Positions 35,195-43,467 of a stretch of 64,000 nucleotides of DNA are shown piece by piece. The stretch lies in the NCBI RefSeq assembly GCF_050587525.1, contig NZ_JBOBFT010000013.1:78074-142073 (forward strand), in the 5' to 3' direction. The notes beneath the pieces were generated by a model that was not told the DNA's origin, made no database searches, and worked only from the letters and a program-made list of their open reading frames with translations. The position numbers and the translations under genes were made by a program. The stretch's first letter is position 1, and each line of letters opens with the position of its first letter. This stretch comes from Plantibacter sp050587525. GTDB taxonomy: Bacteria; Actinomycetota; Actinomycetes; Actinomycetales; Microbacteriaceae.

Positions 35195-36523
35195 ATGACC
35201 ATCCCCACCACCACCAGGCTCGCCGCTGAAGGCTCTGAGACAAGTGGCCCAGCTGCACACGGCTTCGACGACGTCGCAGCGCTCTTCCGGCCGATCTTCG
35301 CCGACATCGCCGAGACGGCCGTCCGACGCGAGACGGACCGGGACCTCCCCTTCGACGCCGTTCATGCGCTCAAGGCGGCGGGATTCGGCGCCCTGCGCAT
35401 CCCGACGGAGTTCGGCGGGTTCGGGCTGAGCCTCGAGGAACTCTTCGTGCTGCTCATCGAACTGGGGGCCGCGGACTCCAATCTTCCGCAGCTCCTCCGC
35501 GGACACGTGGCGTTCGTCGAGACGCAACTCGCCCTCCCGAAGACGGAGCGTCGAGACCGCTGGTTCCGTCGCATCGCCGACCGGGACATCCTCTTCGGCA
35601 ACGCGCAAGCCGAACTCGGCGAAGCCACGAATCCGTCGACCGCGATCACCGAACGGGACGGACGGCTCCTCCTCAACGGCCGGAAGTTCTATTCCACGGG
35701 CACCCTCTACGCGGACTGGATCTGGTCCATGGCGCACCACGAGGGCGAGCTCGTCGCCCTCGCCGTGTCCGCGACGGCGGCCGGAGTCTCCCGCATCGAC
35801 GACTGGGACGGATTCGGGCAACGGCTGACGGGGAGCGGGACGACGGTCTTCGAGGACGTCGAGATCGATCCGGCGGAGATCCTGCCGTCGAGCGTGAACG
35901 ACGCCGTCCGTCCGCACGCCTACATCGCGGGCCTGTACCAGCTCATCCTGCTCGCGGCGCTGGCGGGGATCGGACGAGCGGCCGAGCGGGAGGCGATCGA
36001 CTTCGTCCGCCCCCGCACACGGACCTTCGGCGTCCCCGGGCTCTCCTCGCCCAGGGAGGATCCGCTCGTGCAGCGCGTCGTCGGGAAGGTGTCGAGTCTG
36101 CGGTTCGCGGTCGATGCCACGGTCCTCGCCGCCGTGCGCGGCCTTGAGCGCACGGACACGCACCGCCGCAGGGACGAGACGGACGAGGCCGCGTACCAGG
36201 CGTCCCTCATCGGCGTCTACGAAGCGCAGCAGGTCGTCATCGACCTCGTGCTCTCCGCGACGAGCGACCTGTTCGAGGTCGGCGGGGCGTCCGCCGTGAC
36301 GACGGGACGACAGCTCGATCGGCTCTGGCGGAACGCGCGCACGATCTCGTCGCACAATCCGGCCATCCTGCGCGAGCGCGCCATCGGCGACTACCACCTG
36401 AACGGGACGCCGCCGATCACCCGGCTGCACGCGCCCGCACAGGCGCAGTCCGTCGAGGAGACGGCGCAGCCCACCGAGGAGACGGCGCGGCCCACCGACG
36501 AGTCGGCGCAGCCCGCCGACTAA
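35195..36523 (+). CDS. Acyl-CoA-dehydrogenase-fold flavin monooxygenase (SfnB/DszC-like)
   Basis: 442 residues. The N-terminal helical domain (FRPIFADIAETAVRRETDRDLPFDAVHALKAAGFGALRIPTEFGGFGLSLEELF) and central beta domain (FGNAQAELGEATNPSTAI, LLNGRKFYSTGTLYADW) match the SfnB/DszC branch rather than true acyl-CoA dehydrogenases. That branch uses reduced FMN to oxidise sulfur compounds such as dimethylsulfone or dibenzothiophene. AGGAG lies 9 nt before the ATG. It is the third gene of metN-metI-this operon. The C-terminal 30 residues are an EET-AQPT-type repeat. Its stop overlaps the convergent flavin monooxygenase by 4 bp. Confidence 0.88.
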   Translation: MTIPTTTRLAAEGSETSGPAAHGFDDVAALFRPIFADIAETAVRRETDRDLPFDAVHALKAAGFGALRIPTEFGGFGLSLEELFVLLIELGAADSNLPQLLRGHVAFVETQLALPKTERRDRWFRRIADRDILFGNAQAELGEATNPSTAITERDGRLLLNGRKFYSTGTLYADWIWSMAHHEGELVALAVSATAAGVSRIDDWDGFGQRLTGSGTTVFEDVEIDPAEILPSSVNDAVRPHAYIAGLYQLILLAALAGIGRAAEREAIDFVRPRTRTFGVPGLSSPREDPLVQRVVGKVSSLRFAVDATVLAAVRGLERTDTHRRRDETDEAAYQASLIGVYEAQQVVIDLVLSATSDLFEVGGASAVTTGRQLDRLWRNARTISSHNPAILRERAIGDYHLNGTPPITRLHAPAQAQSVEETAQPTEETARPTDESAQPAD

Positions 36524-37941
36524 CCGAACCGCAGGGGCTCCACGGGAACGTCGAGGTTCCGGCCGCCGCGGTACCGTGCGGCCGTGTGCGTCTCCGGCAG
36601 CCTGCTGCGACCGGCGCCGAAGAGCCGTTCGCGCAGCGTCTCGCCGGGGACGTACCCGTCACGGATGCGACCACGACGGCGCAGCTCCGGAACCACGAGC
36701 TCGACGAAGTCGCGCACGGTGTCGTACGAGTGGTACTGGCGCAGGTTGATGCCGTCGATGCCGTCCTCGTCGAGCCAGCGTTCGATCTCGTCGGCGACGA
36801 CCTTCGGCGTGCCGGCGACGAAGAATCGCTCCGAACGTCCGTCGCGGATCTTCACGAGCGCCTCACCGACCGTGGTGCCCTCCGCGAAGCCGCGGAAGAA
36901 CGGGTGCCCGACGGCCCCCTCGGCCTCGGCGACCTGCGACATGAGCGTGTCCTTCGGGTAGGACGGGATGTCCCACGGGACGCCGGCGTGGGCGAGCATC
37001 CCCTCGACACTCGTGCGTTCCCGGTAGAGGCGCAGCTTGTCGGCCGCCTCCTCCTCGGTTCGCCCGACGACGACTCCGGCCTGGATGACGAACCGCACGT
37101 CGTCCCGCCCACGTCCGTGACGCTCCGCGGCATCGCGCATCCCCTCGGCGTTCGCCCGGAAATCGGCGGCCGTCTTGCCGCCCGTGAACACGATCTCCGC
37201 GTGGCGGCCGGCGAACTCGATGCCTTCAGGCGACCCCGTGGCCTGGTAGATGACGGGGGTCCGCTGCGGCGACGGCTCGCTCAGGTGCGGACCGGCGACG
37301 CGGAAGTGCTCACCGATGTGGTCGATAGCGCGCACCTTCGCAGGGTCCGTGTACACGCCGTTCACGGCATCGCGGATCACCGCGTCGTCGTCCCACGAGC
37401 CCTCCCACAGCTTGTACACCACGTCGAGGAACTCGTCGGCCAGCTCGTAGCGTCGTTCCTTCGGCATCTCGCCCTCGAGCCCGAAGTTGCGGGCGGCGTT
37501 GGGCAGATAGGACGTGACGACGTTCCAGCCGACGCGCCCCTTCGTGAGGTGGTCGAGCGTGCTCATGCGGCGCGCGAACGCGAACGGCGGTTCGTACGTC
37601 GTCGAGAAGGTGACGCCGAAGCCGAGGCCCTTCGTGACGGCCGCCATCGCTGGGATGACGAGGAGCGGATCGTTGCTCGGGATCTGCAGGCCCTCACGGA
37701 TGGCCGTGTCGGCGTTGCCCCGGAAGGTGTCGTAGGCACCGACGACGTCGGCGAGGAAGATGCCGTCGACGCCGCCGTCTTCGAGGATCTGGGCGAGCTG
37801 GGTCCAGTACTCGATGTCGTTGAACCGTTGCCGGTTGTTCTCCGGCAGCGTCCACAGCCCGTGGGTGATGTGGCTCACCGTGTTCATCTCGAATAGATTC
37901 ACGATGAGCTGCTTCGGTTCGCTGTGTGTTGGCTTCGTCAC
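36520..37941 (-). CDS. LLM-class flavin monooxygenase (NtaA/SnaA/DszA type)
   Basis: 473 residues of the bacterial-luciferase-like TIM barrel. NLFEMNTVSHITHGLWTLPENNRQRFNDIEYWTQLAQILEDGGVDGIFLADVVGAYD and GRVGWNVVTSYLPNAARNFG are diagnostic of the NtaA/SnaA/DszA subgroup. These use FMNH2 from a separate reductase to cleave C-S or C-N bonds, as in sulfone or nitrilotriacetate breakdown. Convergent with the SfnB-like gene. Together with MetQNI this makes an organosulfur scavenging module. Confidence 0.93.
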   Translation of the reverse strand: MTKPTHSEPKQLIVNLFEMNTVSHITHGLWTLPENNRQRFNDIEYWTQLAQILEDGGVDGIFLADVVGAYDTFRGNADTAIREGLQIPSNDPLLVIPAMAAVTKGLGFGVTFSTTYEPPFAFARRMSTLDHLTKGRVGWNVVTSYLPNAARNFGLEGEMPKERRYELADEFLDVVYKLWEGSWDDDAVIRDAVNGVYTDPAKVRAIDHIGEHFRVAGPHLSEPSPQRTPVIYQATGSPEGIEFAGRHAEIVFTGGKTAADFRANAEGMRDAAERHGRGRDDVRFVIQAGVVVGRTEEEAADKLRLYRERTSVEGMLAHAGVPWDIPSYPKDTLMSQVAEAEGAVGHPFFRGFAEGTTVGEALVKIRDGRSERFFVAGTPKVVADEIERWLDEDGIDGINLRQYHSYDTVRDFVELVVPELRRRGRIRDGYVPGETLRERLFGAGRSRLPETHTAARYRGGRNLDVPVEPLRFG

Positions 37942-38054
37942 CGTGCGCTGTCCTCCAGGGTTCGTCGACGCGGACCCTCCGATTCTAGGTGCGACGGCAG
38001 CCCCGGAATCGTCACGAGCGACTGCACGGGCACCCGCTGTGACAGCATGGGGGC

Positions 38055-39293
38055 GTGAAGATCATCGTGGGAGTCACCGGTGGCATCGCCGCCTACAAGT
38101 CCGTCACCATCGTCCGCCAACTGGTCACGGCGGGCCACGACGTCACGGTCATCCCGACCGAGTCCGCCCTGCGCTTCGTCGGGACGCCCACGTGGGAGGC
38201 CGCGAGCCGAAACGCCGTGACGACCTCGGTGCACGATGACGTCGCCCGCGTCAGGCACGTGGCACTCGGTCAGGAGGCGGAGCTGATCATCATCGCCCCG
38301 ACGACCGCGAACTTCATCGCGAAGTTCGCCGCGGGACTCGCCGATGACCTCCTCGGTACAACGCTCCTCGCCACGAAGGCGCCCGTGGTCCTCGCCCCCG
38401 CGATGCACACGGAGATGTGGCTGCATCCCTCCACCGTCGACAATGTCGCGACCCTGCGTCGCCGCGGCGTGCACGTCGTCGGACCGGAGAGCGGTGCGCT
38501 GACGGGCGGCGACGAAGGGCCCGGCCGGATGACGGAGCCCGCCGACATCGTCGCGTTCGGGCTGGGGCTCCTCGACACCGGTACCTCCCCTCAGGACGGC
38601 ACAGCACCGCAGGACCTCGCGGGCCTCCGCGTCGTCGTGAGCGCCGGAGGCACACGCGAACCGATCGACCCCGTCCGCTTCCTCGGCAACCGTTCGAGCG
38701 GTCGGCAGGGTGTCGCCGTCGCCGCCGCGGCCGCCGCCCGCGGTGCACACGTCACCCTCGTCGCCGCGAACGTGTCCGCCGACGTCCTCGCTGCGCTCCC
38801 CTCGTCGACGCCCGTGCACGTCCGGTCGGTCGGCACGGCTGCAGAACTCGCTGCGGAGGTGAACACGCTCGAGGACGAGGCCGATGTCATCGTGATGGCC
38901 GCCGCCGTCGCCGATTACCGTCCGGTCACCGTCTCGGACGGCAAGCTGACGAAGGACGTCGTTGGCGATCGGCTGACGATCGAGCTCGTGGCGAACCCGG
39001 ACATCCTCGCGGGGCTCGTCGCCGCGCGGCGCGTCGGCCAAACGATCGTCGGGTTCGCGGCGGAGACGAGTTCGAGCCACGAGGAACTCCTCGAACGGGG
39101 CCGACGGAAGCGGGCACGCAAAGGCGTGGACCTCCTCGCCCTCAACGCGGTCGGCTGGGACGCGGGCTTCGAGACGCTCGACAACACGCTCGTCATCATC
39201 GGCTCGGACGACGCCGTCATCGCCGAATCGTCCGGCAGCAAACGCGTCGTCGCAGACGCCCTGTGGGACGCGGTCCTGACGACTCGTCTCTGA
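38055..39293 (+). CDS. coaBC: Phosphopantothenoylcysteine decarboxylase / phosphopantothenate-cysteine ligase
   Basis: 412 residues, bifunctional. The CoaC flavoprotein half (residues 1-180) has VGVTGGIAAYKS, TTANFIAKFAAGLADDLL and APAMHTEMW. The CoaB half (residues about 190-412) has VVSAGGTREPIDPVRFLGNRSSGRQG, AAVADYRP and KLTK with the nucleotide-binding residues. It makes 4'-phosphopantetheine from phosphopantothenate and cysteine in CoA synthesis. GTG start; six bases before it lies CAGCAT, a poor -10, so a leaderless message is possible but not clear. A housekeeping gene flanked by accessory genes. Confidence 0.97.
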   Translation: MKIIVGVTGGIAAYKSVTIVRQLVTAGHDVTVIPTESALRFVGTPTWEAASRNAVTTSVHDDVARVRHVALGQEAELIIIAPTTANFIAKFAAGLADDLLGTTLLATKAPVVLAPAMHTEMWLHPSTVDNVATLRRRGVHVVGPESGALTGGDEGPGRMTEPADIVAFGLGLLDTGTSPQDGTAPQDLAGLRVVVSAGGTREPIDPVRFLGNRSSGRQGVAVAAAAAARGAHVTLVAANVSADVLAALPSSTPVHVRSVGTAAELAAEVNTLEDEADVIVMAAAVADYRPVTVSDGKLTKDVVGDRLTIELVANPDILAGLVAARRVGQTIVGFAAETSSSHEELLERGRRKRARKGVDLLALNAVGWDAGFETLDNTLVIIGSDDAVIAESSGSKRVVADALWDAVLTTRL

Positions 39294-39328
39294 CGGCTTC
39301 GCGAGCTGGGCGCAGCGCAGCTCAGCGC

Positions 39329-39348
39329 AGCTCAGCTCAGCTCAGCTC
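39329..39348. repeat. AGCTC pentanucleotide repeat after coaBC
   Basis: Several AGCTC units run up to and into the stop codon of the convergent P1 peptidase gene. GAGCTG at 39303-39308 can pair with any of them, so a weak terminator with several alternative stems is possible. Confidence 0.6.
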
Positions 39349-40564
39349 ACGCGTACAGGTCCCGGTAGGCGGGCACGCTGCCTGCCGGGGTCTCGACCGA
39401 CTCGGCCGCGAGGACGGCGTGCACGATCGCGCGTGCGACGACGTCGGCTCCCGCGGTCAGGATGCGGTTCACCTGATCGTTCCTCCGATGCGACTCGAGG
39501 AGCGCCGGGTCGGACTCCGGCCAGCCGCCGCGCGCCGTCGACAGCGCGAAGACGAGGTCGCCGTCGCCGAGCGTGTGGACCGGCCGGACCGCGCGGGCGA
39601 TGCCGTCGTGGCTCGTCCCCGCGAGCTTCCAGAGCTGTGCGCGATCGAGCGGTGCGTCCGTCGCGACGATCGCGAGCGTCGTGTTGAGCGGACGCAGCGC
39701 CGGCCGCGCACGGGCCGCGGCCTCGAGGCGATCTCGCGCCCGGCGGACCGCGGACGGATCGGGGGCCGTGAAGCCGAACTCGCCGCTGCCGTCGGGGAGG
39801 AGGAGCTCTCGGCCGATGGCGAGGGGCACGCCCGTCCGCGGATCGAGCGTCGAGCCGTCGGCGTTGACCGCGACGAGCGCCGCGACGGTGACTCCGCCCG
39901 GCAGGACGACGCTCGCGGAGCCGATGCCGCCCCGCATCTCCCCGGTGATCGCACCCGTTCCGGCGCCGACGGAGCCTTGGCGCACCCGATCGCCCGACGA
40001 CGCGGCGAGGGCCGCCCGAGCCGCTTCGGCTCCGAGCGCCGCGTCGGGTCTCGCCGTGAAGTCGCCGCCGCGTCCGAGGTCGAACAGGGTCGCCGCAGGC
40101 ACGATCGGCACGACCCGTCCCGGGCCGGCGCCGACGCGGAATCCCCGGTCGTGCGATTCGAGCTCACGCATCACTCCGCCCGCTGCATCGAGCCCGTAGG
40201 CGGATCCACCGCCGAGGTACACGGCCTGGATGGCGTCGACGACGCCCGTCACGTGCAGCGCATCGGTCTCGCGGGTCGCCGCGCCTCCGCCGCGCACGTC
40301 GACGGCCGCTCGCAGGTCGACGTCGGCGAGCACGACCGTGGATCCGCTCAGCCAGCCGTCCCCGACCCGTGATGCGTGCCCGACGCGCAGCCCTGCAACG
40401 TCCGACAGGTCGTTATTCGGGCCTGGGCGTCCGCCGCCCTCTCCGCCGAGACGCCAATCGAACGCGGTCCCCGTGTGATGCGCGGTGCTTCGATCGGTGC
40501 GATCGGTACTTCGATCGGTGCCTCCATCGCTCGAGCGGTCAGCCTGCTGTGCCTCGGACGTCAT
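39347..40564 (-). CDS. P1-family peptidase (DmpA/NylC-like N-terminal nucleophile hydrolase)
   Basis: 405 residues. LSDVAGLRVGHASR opens the fold, SVGAGTGAITG and GSASVVLPGGVTVAALVAVN are conserved strands, and RPLNTTLAIVATDAPL marks the self-cleavage site, where the residue after Asn becomes the N-terminal nucleophile. Threonine rather than serine resembles NylC-type enzymes. Members hydrolyse N-terminal D- or L-amino amides, beta-peptides or nylon oligomers. The first 30 residues are a Asp/Arg/Ser/Thr low-complexity lead. The start overlaps the end of the PAP2 gene by 26 bp, so both share a message. Confidence 0.92.
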   Translation of the reverse strand: MTSEAQQADRSSDGGTDRSTDRTDRSTAHHTGTAFDWRLGGEGGGRPGPNNDLSDVAGLRVGHASRVGDGWLSGSTVVLADVDLRAAVDVRGGGAATRETDALHVTGVVDAIQAVYLGGGSAYGLDAAGGVMRELESHDRGFRVGAGPGRVVPIVPAATLFDLGRGGDFTARPDAALGAEAARAALAASSGDRVRQGSVGAGTGAITGEMRGGIGSASVVLPGGVTVAALVAVNADGSTLDPRTGVPLAIGRELLLPDGSGEFGFTAPDPSAVRRARDRLEAAARARPALRPLNTTLAIVATDAPLDRAQLWKLAGTSHDGIARAVRPVHTLGDGDLVFALSTARGGWPESDPALLESHRRNDQVNRILTAGADVVARAIVHAVLAAESVETPAGSVPAYRDLYA

Positions 40565-41444
40565 GCTGCAACGCTACGGGCATCGTCCTGCCCGTGTCGT
40601 CCCGGCCGTCGTATTTCGACCCGCGGGGTCCACGGACGCGCACCGGCGCCACGCGGCACACGAGCCACGCGCTCAGGACGACCGAGGCGATGGCCGCGAG
40701 CTGCGTCGCGAGGAGCAGGAGGGCGGGCTCCGCATCTCCGCGCACGACCGCGGCCACGACGAGCAGCCCGGCAGCGACGACGGCGAGCACGATGACGAGT
40801 CCGATCGCGAGCACGGTGAACGCGGACGGCGGGCGCCATCGCACGTCTGTCCGGCGCGGCGGCACGACGAGGTGCACGAATCCGACGGCCGCGAGCACGA
40901 TCATGACCCCGCCGATGACGTCGCTCAGCCGGTGCCAGCCGAAGCCGAGCAGTTGGAAGGCGACCACGCTCACGATGATCGACGCGATGACCGCCGTCGC
41001 CGTCCGCACGCGCGGCGGCACGACGATCACGAGGACGAAGAGCACCGAGGCGAACGCGACGGCGTGCCCGGACGGGAAGGTGTTCCGCGCGTCCAAGGCG
41101 GCCAGGTCCGGCCGGACGAGGAGCTCGTGCTTGAGCGCCTGGGCGGCGACGTTGGCGATGCCGATCGCGAGGAACGCTCTGAGGACATTACGGAGATCCC
41201 GCTGCACGAGCGCGATGAGGAGCACCCCGACGAGGGCGATCGCGAGGTCCGGCACCGTGACGAGGTCGAGGAGCCCGCGCCACTGCGACGCATAGGTCGA
41301 CGACTCGAGCGCACGGTTCTCGACACGCTGGCCGCGGCCGGTGAGGACGCCCATCCAGTAGACGCCGGCGAAGACCGCCGCCGCGAGCAGGGTGGTGAAG
41401 CCCGCGGAGACGAGCAGTCTCGAACGCATCCGTGTCACCATCAT
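40539..41444 (-). CDS. PAP2-family phosphatase, membrane-bound
   Basis: 301 residues with about eight predicted membrane segments. The PAP2 motifs are visible: KHELLVRP (motif 1), FPSGHAVAF (motif 2) and WHRLSDVIGG (motif 3, HxxxD). It should dephosphorylate lipid phosphates such as phosphatidate or undecaprenyl pyrophosphate at the membrane. On the minus strand TACTAT (41452-41457) lies 7 nt before the ATG with no Shine-Dalgarno, so it looks leaderless. The C-terminal 25 residues overlap the P1 peptidase start and are hydrophilic. Confidence 0.9.
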   Translation of the reverse strand: MMVTRMRSRLLVSAGFTTLLAAAVFAGVYWMGVLTGRGQRVENRALESSTYASQWRGLLDLVTVPDLAIALVGVLLIALVQRDLRNVLRAFLAIGIANVAAQALKHELLVRPDLAALDARNTFPSGHAVAFASVLFVLVIVVPPRVRTATAVIASIIVSVVAFQLLGFGWHRLSDVIGGVMIVLAAVGFVHLVVPPRRTDVRWRPPSAFTVLAIGLVIVLAVVAAGLLVVAAVVRGDAEPALLLLATQLAAIASVVLSAWLVCRVAPVRVRGPRGSKYDGRDDTGRTMPVALQHDVRGTAG

Positions 41445-41550
41445 CCCGACGATAGTAGCGGCCGCTCAGGAACACCTGTGCGCGGCCTGAACGGAACGGT
41501 CCCGGAGCGGGTCGCCGTCCAGACCGCGCACGGGCGGACCGGATGATCGG

Positions 41551-42540
41551 TTACCCGAGCGCCTTCTCGATGAGCGGGACGACGTGCTCGATCGCGTAGC
41601 TCGCGGCCAGTGTGGTGCCGAGCGAGTACGCCGATGAGACGTCTCCGTCGATGACGACCGAGCGGCCGTCCGCGACCGCCGGGATCGCCTTCCAGAGGGC
41701 GTCGTCGGTGATCTCCTTCGTGTCGATGAAGATCGGGAACGCGACGATGAGGTCGGCGTCGAGCTGGTCGAGCTGCTCCGCGGAGATGTCGACGGAGAAG
41801 CCGGACGCGTTGGGCTTGAGCGCCGCGACCTTCGGGCTCTGGACGAAGCCGAGGCGCTCGAGGAACGTCACGCGTTCGCTGCCCTCGATGTACGCGCCCC
41901 ACCCTTCACTCGTCCGGGTCGCCGCTGCGACGGTCTTGCCCTTCCAATCCGGGTGGGCGGCGGCCGCCGCCTCGTACTGCTTGTCGACGGCGGCGAGGAG
42001 TTCCTTGCCCTTGTCCGCCTGACCGAGCGCGGTCGAGATCATCGTCATCTGCTCGTCCATGCTCGTGAGGTAGCTGTCGCCGTCCTTCGGTACGCCGATG
42101 GTGGGAGCGATGGAGGAGAGGCGCTCGTACCGCGCTTCGTCGCCCGAACTCTTGACGTCGAGGATCAGGTCGGGCTTGAGCGCAGCGATGGCCTCGTAGG
42201 AGGGCTTCAAGGTGTCGATGAGCTTGGGCGATTCCGTGTACAGGCCCTTCGCCCACGGTCCGACGCCGTCGCCGCCGAACGCGAGCCAGTCCGATGCGCC
42301 GACGGGCTGGCCGCCGAGGGCGAGCACGGTCTCCGCGTCGCCCCAGCCGAGGGCGACGATCCGCTTGGGCGCCGACTTCACGGTCACCTCGCCGAACTTC
42401 GTGTCGACCGTTGCCGGGAACGAACCGCTCACGGAGGCGCCTGAGCTGCTGGCGGGATCCGAGGTCTGGCCGCCGGAGCAGGCGGTGAGGGCGAGCATGG
42501 CGACGGCCGCTGCGGCCAATCCGATGCGGGAGAATTTCAT
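41551..42540 (-). CDS. Iron-siderophore ABC transporter substrate-binding lipoprotein
   Basis: 329 residues. MKFSRIGLAAAAVAMLALTAC is a lipoprotein signal with C21. The fold is the FepB/FhuD class III binding protein: KRIVALGWGDAETVLALG, LKPSYEAIAALKPDLILD, TFLERLGFV. It captures ferric siderophores outside the cell. No permease genes are adjacent, so it is an orphan receptor for a transporter elsewhere. A DtxR/IdeR iron box lies 21 nt upstream, so it should be induced by iron starvation. Confidence 0.94.
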   Translation of the reverse strand: MKFSRIGLAAAAVAMLALTACSGGQTSDPASSSGASVSGSFPATVDTKFGEVTVKSAPKRIVALGWGDAETVLALGGQPVGASDWLAFGGDGVGPWAKGLYTESPKLIDTLKPSYEAIAALKPDLILDVKSSGDEARYERLSSIAPTIGVPKDGDSYLTSMDEQMTMISTALGQADKGKELLAAVDKQYEAAAAAHPDWKGKTVAAATRTSEGWGAYIEGSERVTFLERLGFVQSPKVAALKPNASGFSVDISAEQLDQLDADLIVAFPIFIDTKEITDDALWKAIPAVADGRSVVIDGDVSSAYSLGTTLAASYAIEHVVPLIEKALG

Positions 42541-42560
42541 GGACGTCCTTCGGTTGGGGT

Positions 42561-42579
42561 GAGGATAGCCTAACCTGAT
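42561..42579. promoter_or_regulatory. DtxR/IdeR iron box
   Basis: GAGGATAGCCTAACCTGAT is a 19-bp site fitting the iron-box consensus TTAGGTTAGgCTAACCTAA on both halves with a few mismatches. It sits over the promoter of the siderophore-binding protein gene. The rest of the gap to 42824 shows no gene. Confidence 0.75.
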
Positions 42580-42824
42580 ATCCGACTGTGCGGGCTGGTG
42601 GGCACGGCTCGATCGCCCCCTACTGATCGGAGCGGTGTGGACCACCGACGAACGAAACCAGCCACGAGATCCGCCGACGGAGGGCTCGGCGCTCAGCATC
42701 GGGGCCGTGTCCTCGATGGCGTCCCTCTCCCCCACCATCGCCGCCCGCGAGGCGTCGTAGATGACTCATCCGACCCGGGTTCCAGGCGCCATACGTCACA
42801 CCTCGCGAGCTGGAAATGGTCAGG

Positions 42825-43406
42825 TCAGGCCCGAGCGGCAGCAGCGAGCGCACGGAGCGCAGCGAGGGCCCGCGCACGCCAAGGCTCGTCCGTGATGAGG
42901 CCCGCTGCATCGATCACGGATCGGTCGACGGGCGCGGCGACGCACGCCTCCGGGACCAGGCGCACGCCGGTGTACTCGAGGACGATCCGCATTCCGTCGT
43001 AGGTGGCGATCGCCCCGGCCGGATTGGTCGACGGGTTGATCCAGCCGGTCGGCTTGTCCGTGGTCTCCACGCCGCCGATCGTCCATTCGAGGAGGTTCTT
43101 GAGCGCTCCTGGCATCATGCCGCCGTATTCCGGGGTGCTGAACGGCATCGCGTCGCTCGCTGCGATCGCAGCGCGCAGCGCCACGACGGACGCCGGCAGC
43201 GGGTCGCGGTCGAGGTCCGGGTTGAAATGCGGCAGCTCGCCGATTCCTTCGAACACGACCGCCGTCACTCCCGGAGGAGCGATGCGTTCCACGGTCTCGA
43301 GGACCGCCTGATTCACCGACCCCTGTCGAACACTCCCGCTGACGAGCAGCACTCGAATCTCGCGCTGCTCGTCTCCTGCGTCTCCTGCGTCTCCTGCGTC
43401 TCCCAT
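42825..43406 (-). CDS. NADPH-dependent FMN reductase (flavodoxin-like)
   Basis: 193 residues. VLLVSGSVRQGSVNQAV is the FMN phosphate loop (GSxRxGSxN), and TPEYGGMMPGALKNLLEW the second flavin-binding loop (PEY.g..pg.LKnalDW). These reduce FMN, azo dyes, quinones or chromate. The N-terminus begins with a GDAGDAGDAGD run from tandem 9-bp repeats (about 43376-43403), unlike relatives. It might supply reduced FMN to the flavin monooxygenases at 35-38 kb, but the distance makes this speculative. Confidence 0.9.
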   Translation of the reverse strand: MGDAGDAGDAGDEQREIRVLLVSGSVRQGSVNQAVLETVERIAPPGVTAVVFEGIGELPHFNPDLDRDPLPASVVALRAAIAASDAMPFSTPEYGGMMPGALKNLLEWTIGGVETTDKPTGWINPSTNPAGAIATYDGMRIVLEYTGVRLVPEACVAAPVDRSVIDAAGLITDEPWRARALAALRALAAAARA

Positions 43407-43467
43407 CCTCCGACCCTAGCCCCGCTTCACGGAAGCTCCGAGGAGCGGGACGGCGGGCGGGCCGGGC

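Noticed and set aside
39347..40564. A defective P1 peptidase because serine is replaced by threonine
   Set aside because: Threonine is the nucleophile in NylC-type members, so the change is normal.
42580..42824. A small coding gene between the siderophore receptor and FMN reductase
   Set aside because: Frames are short, lack ribosome binding sites and show no third-position bias different from shadow frames.
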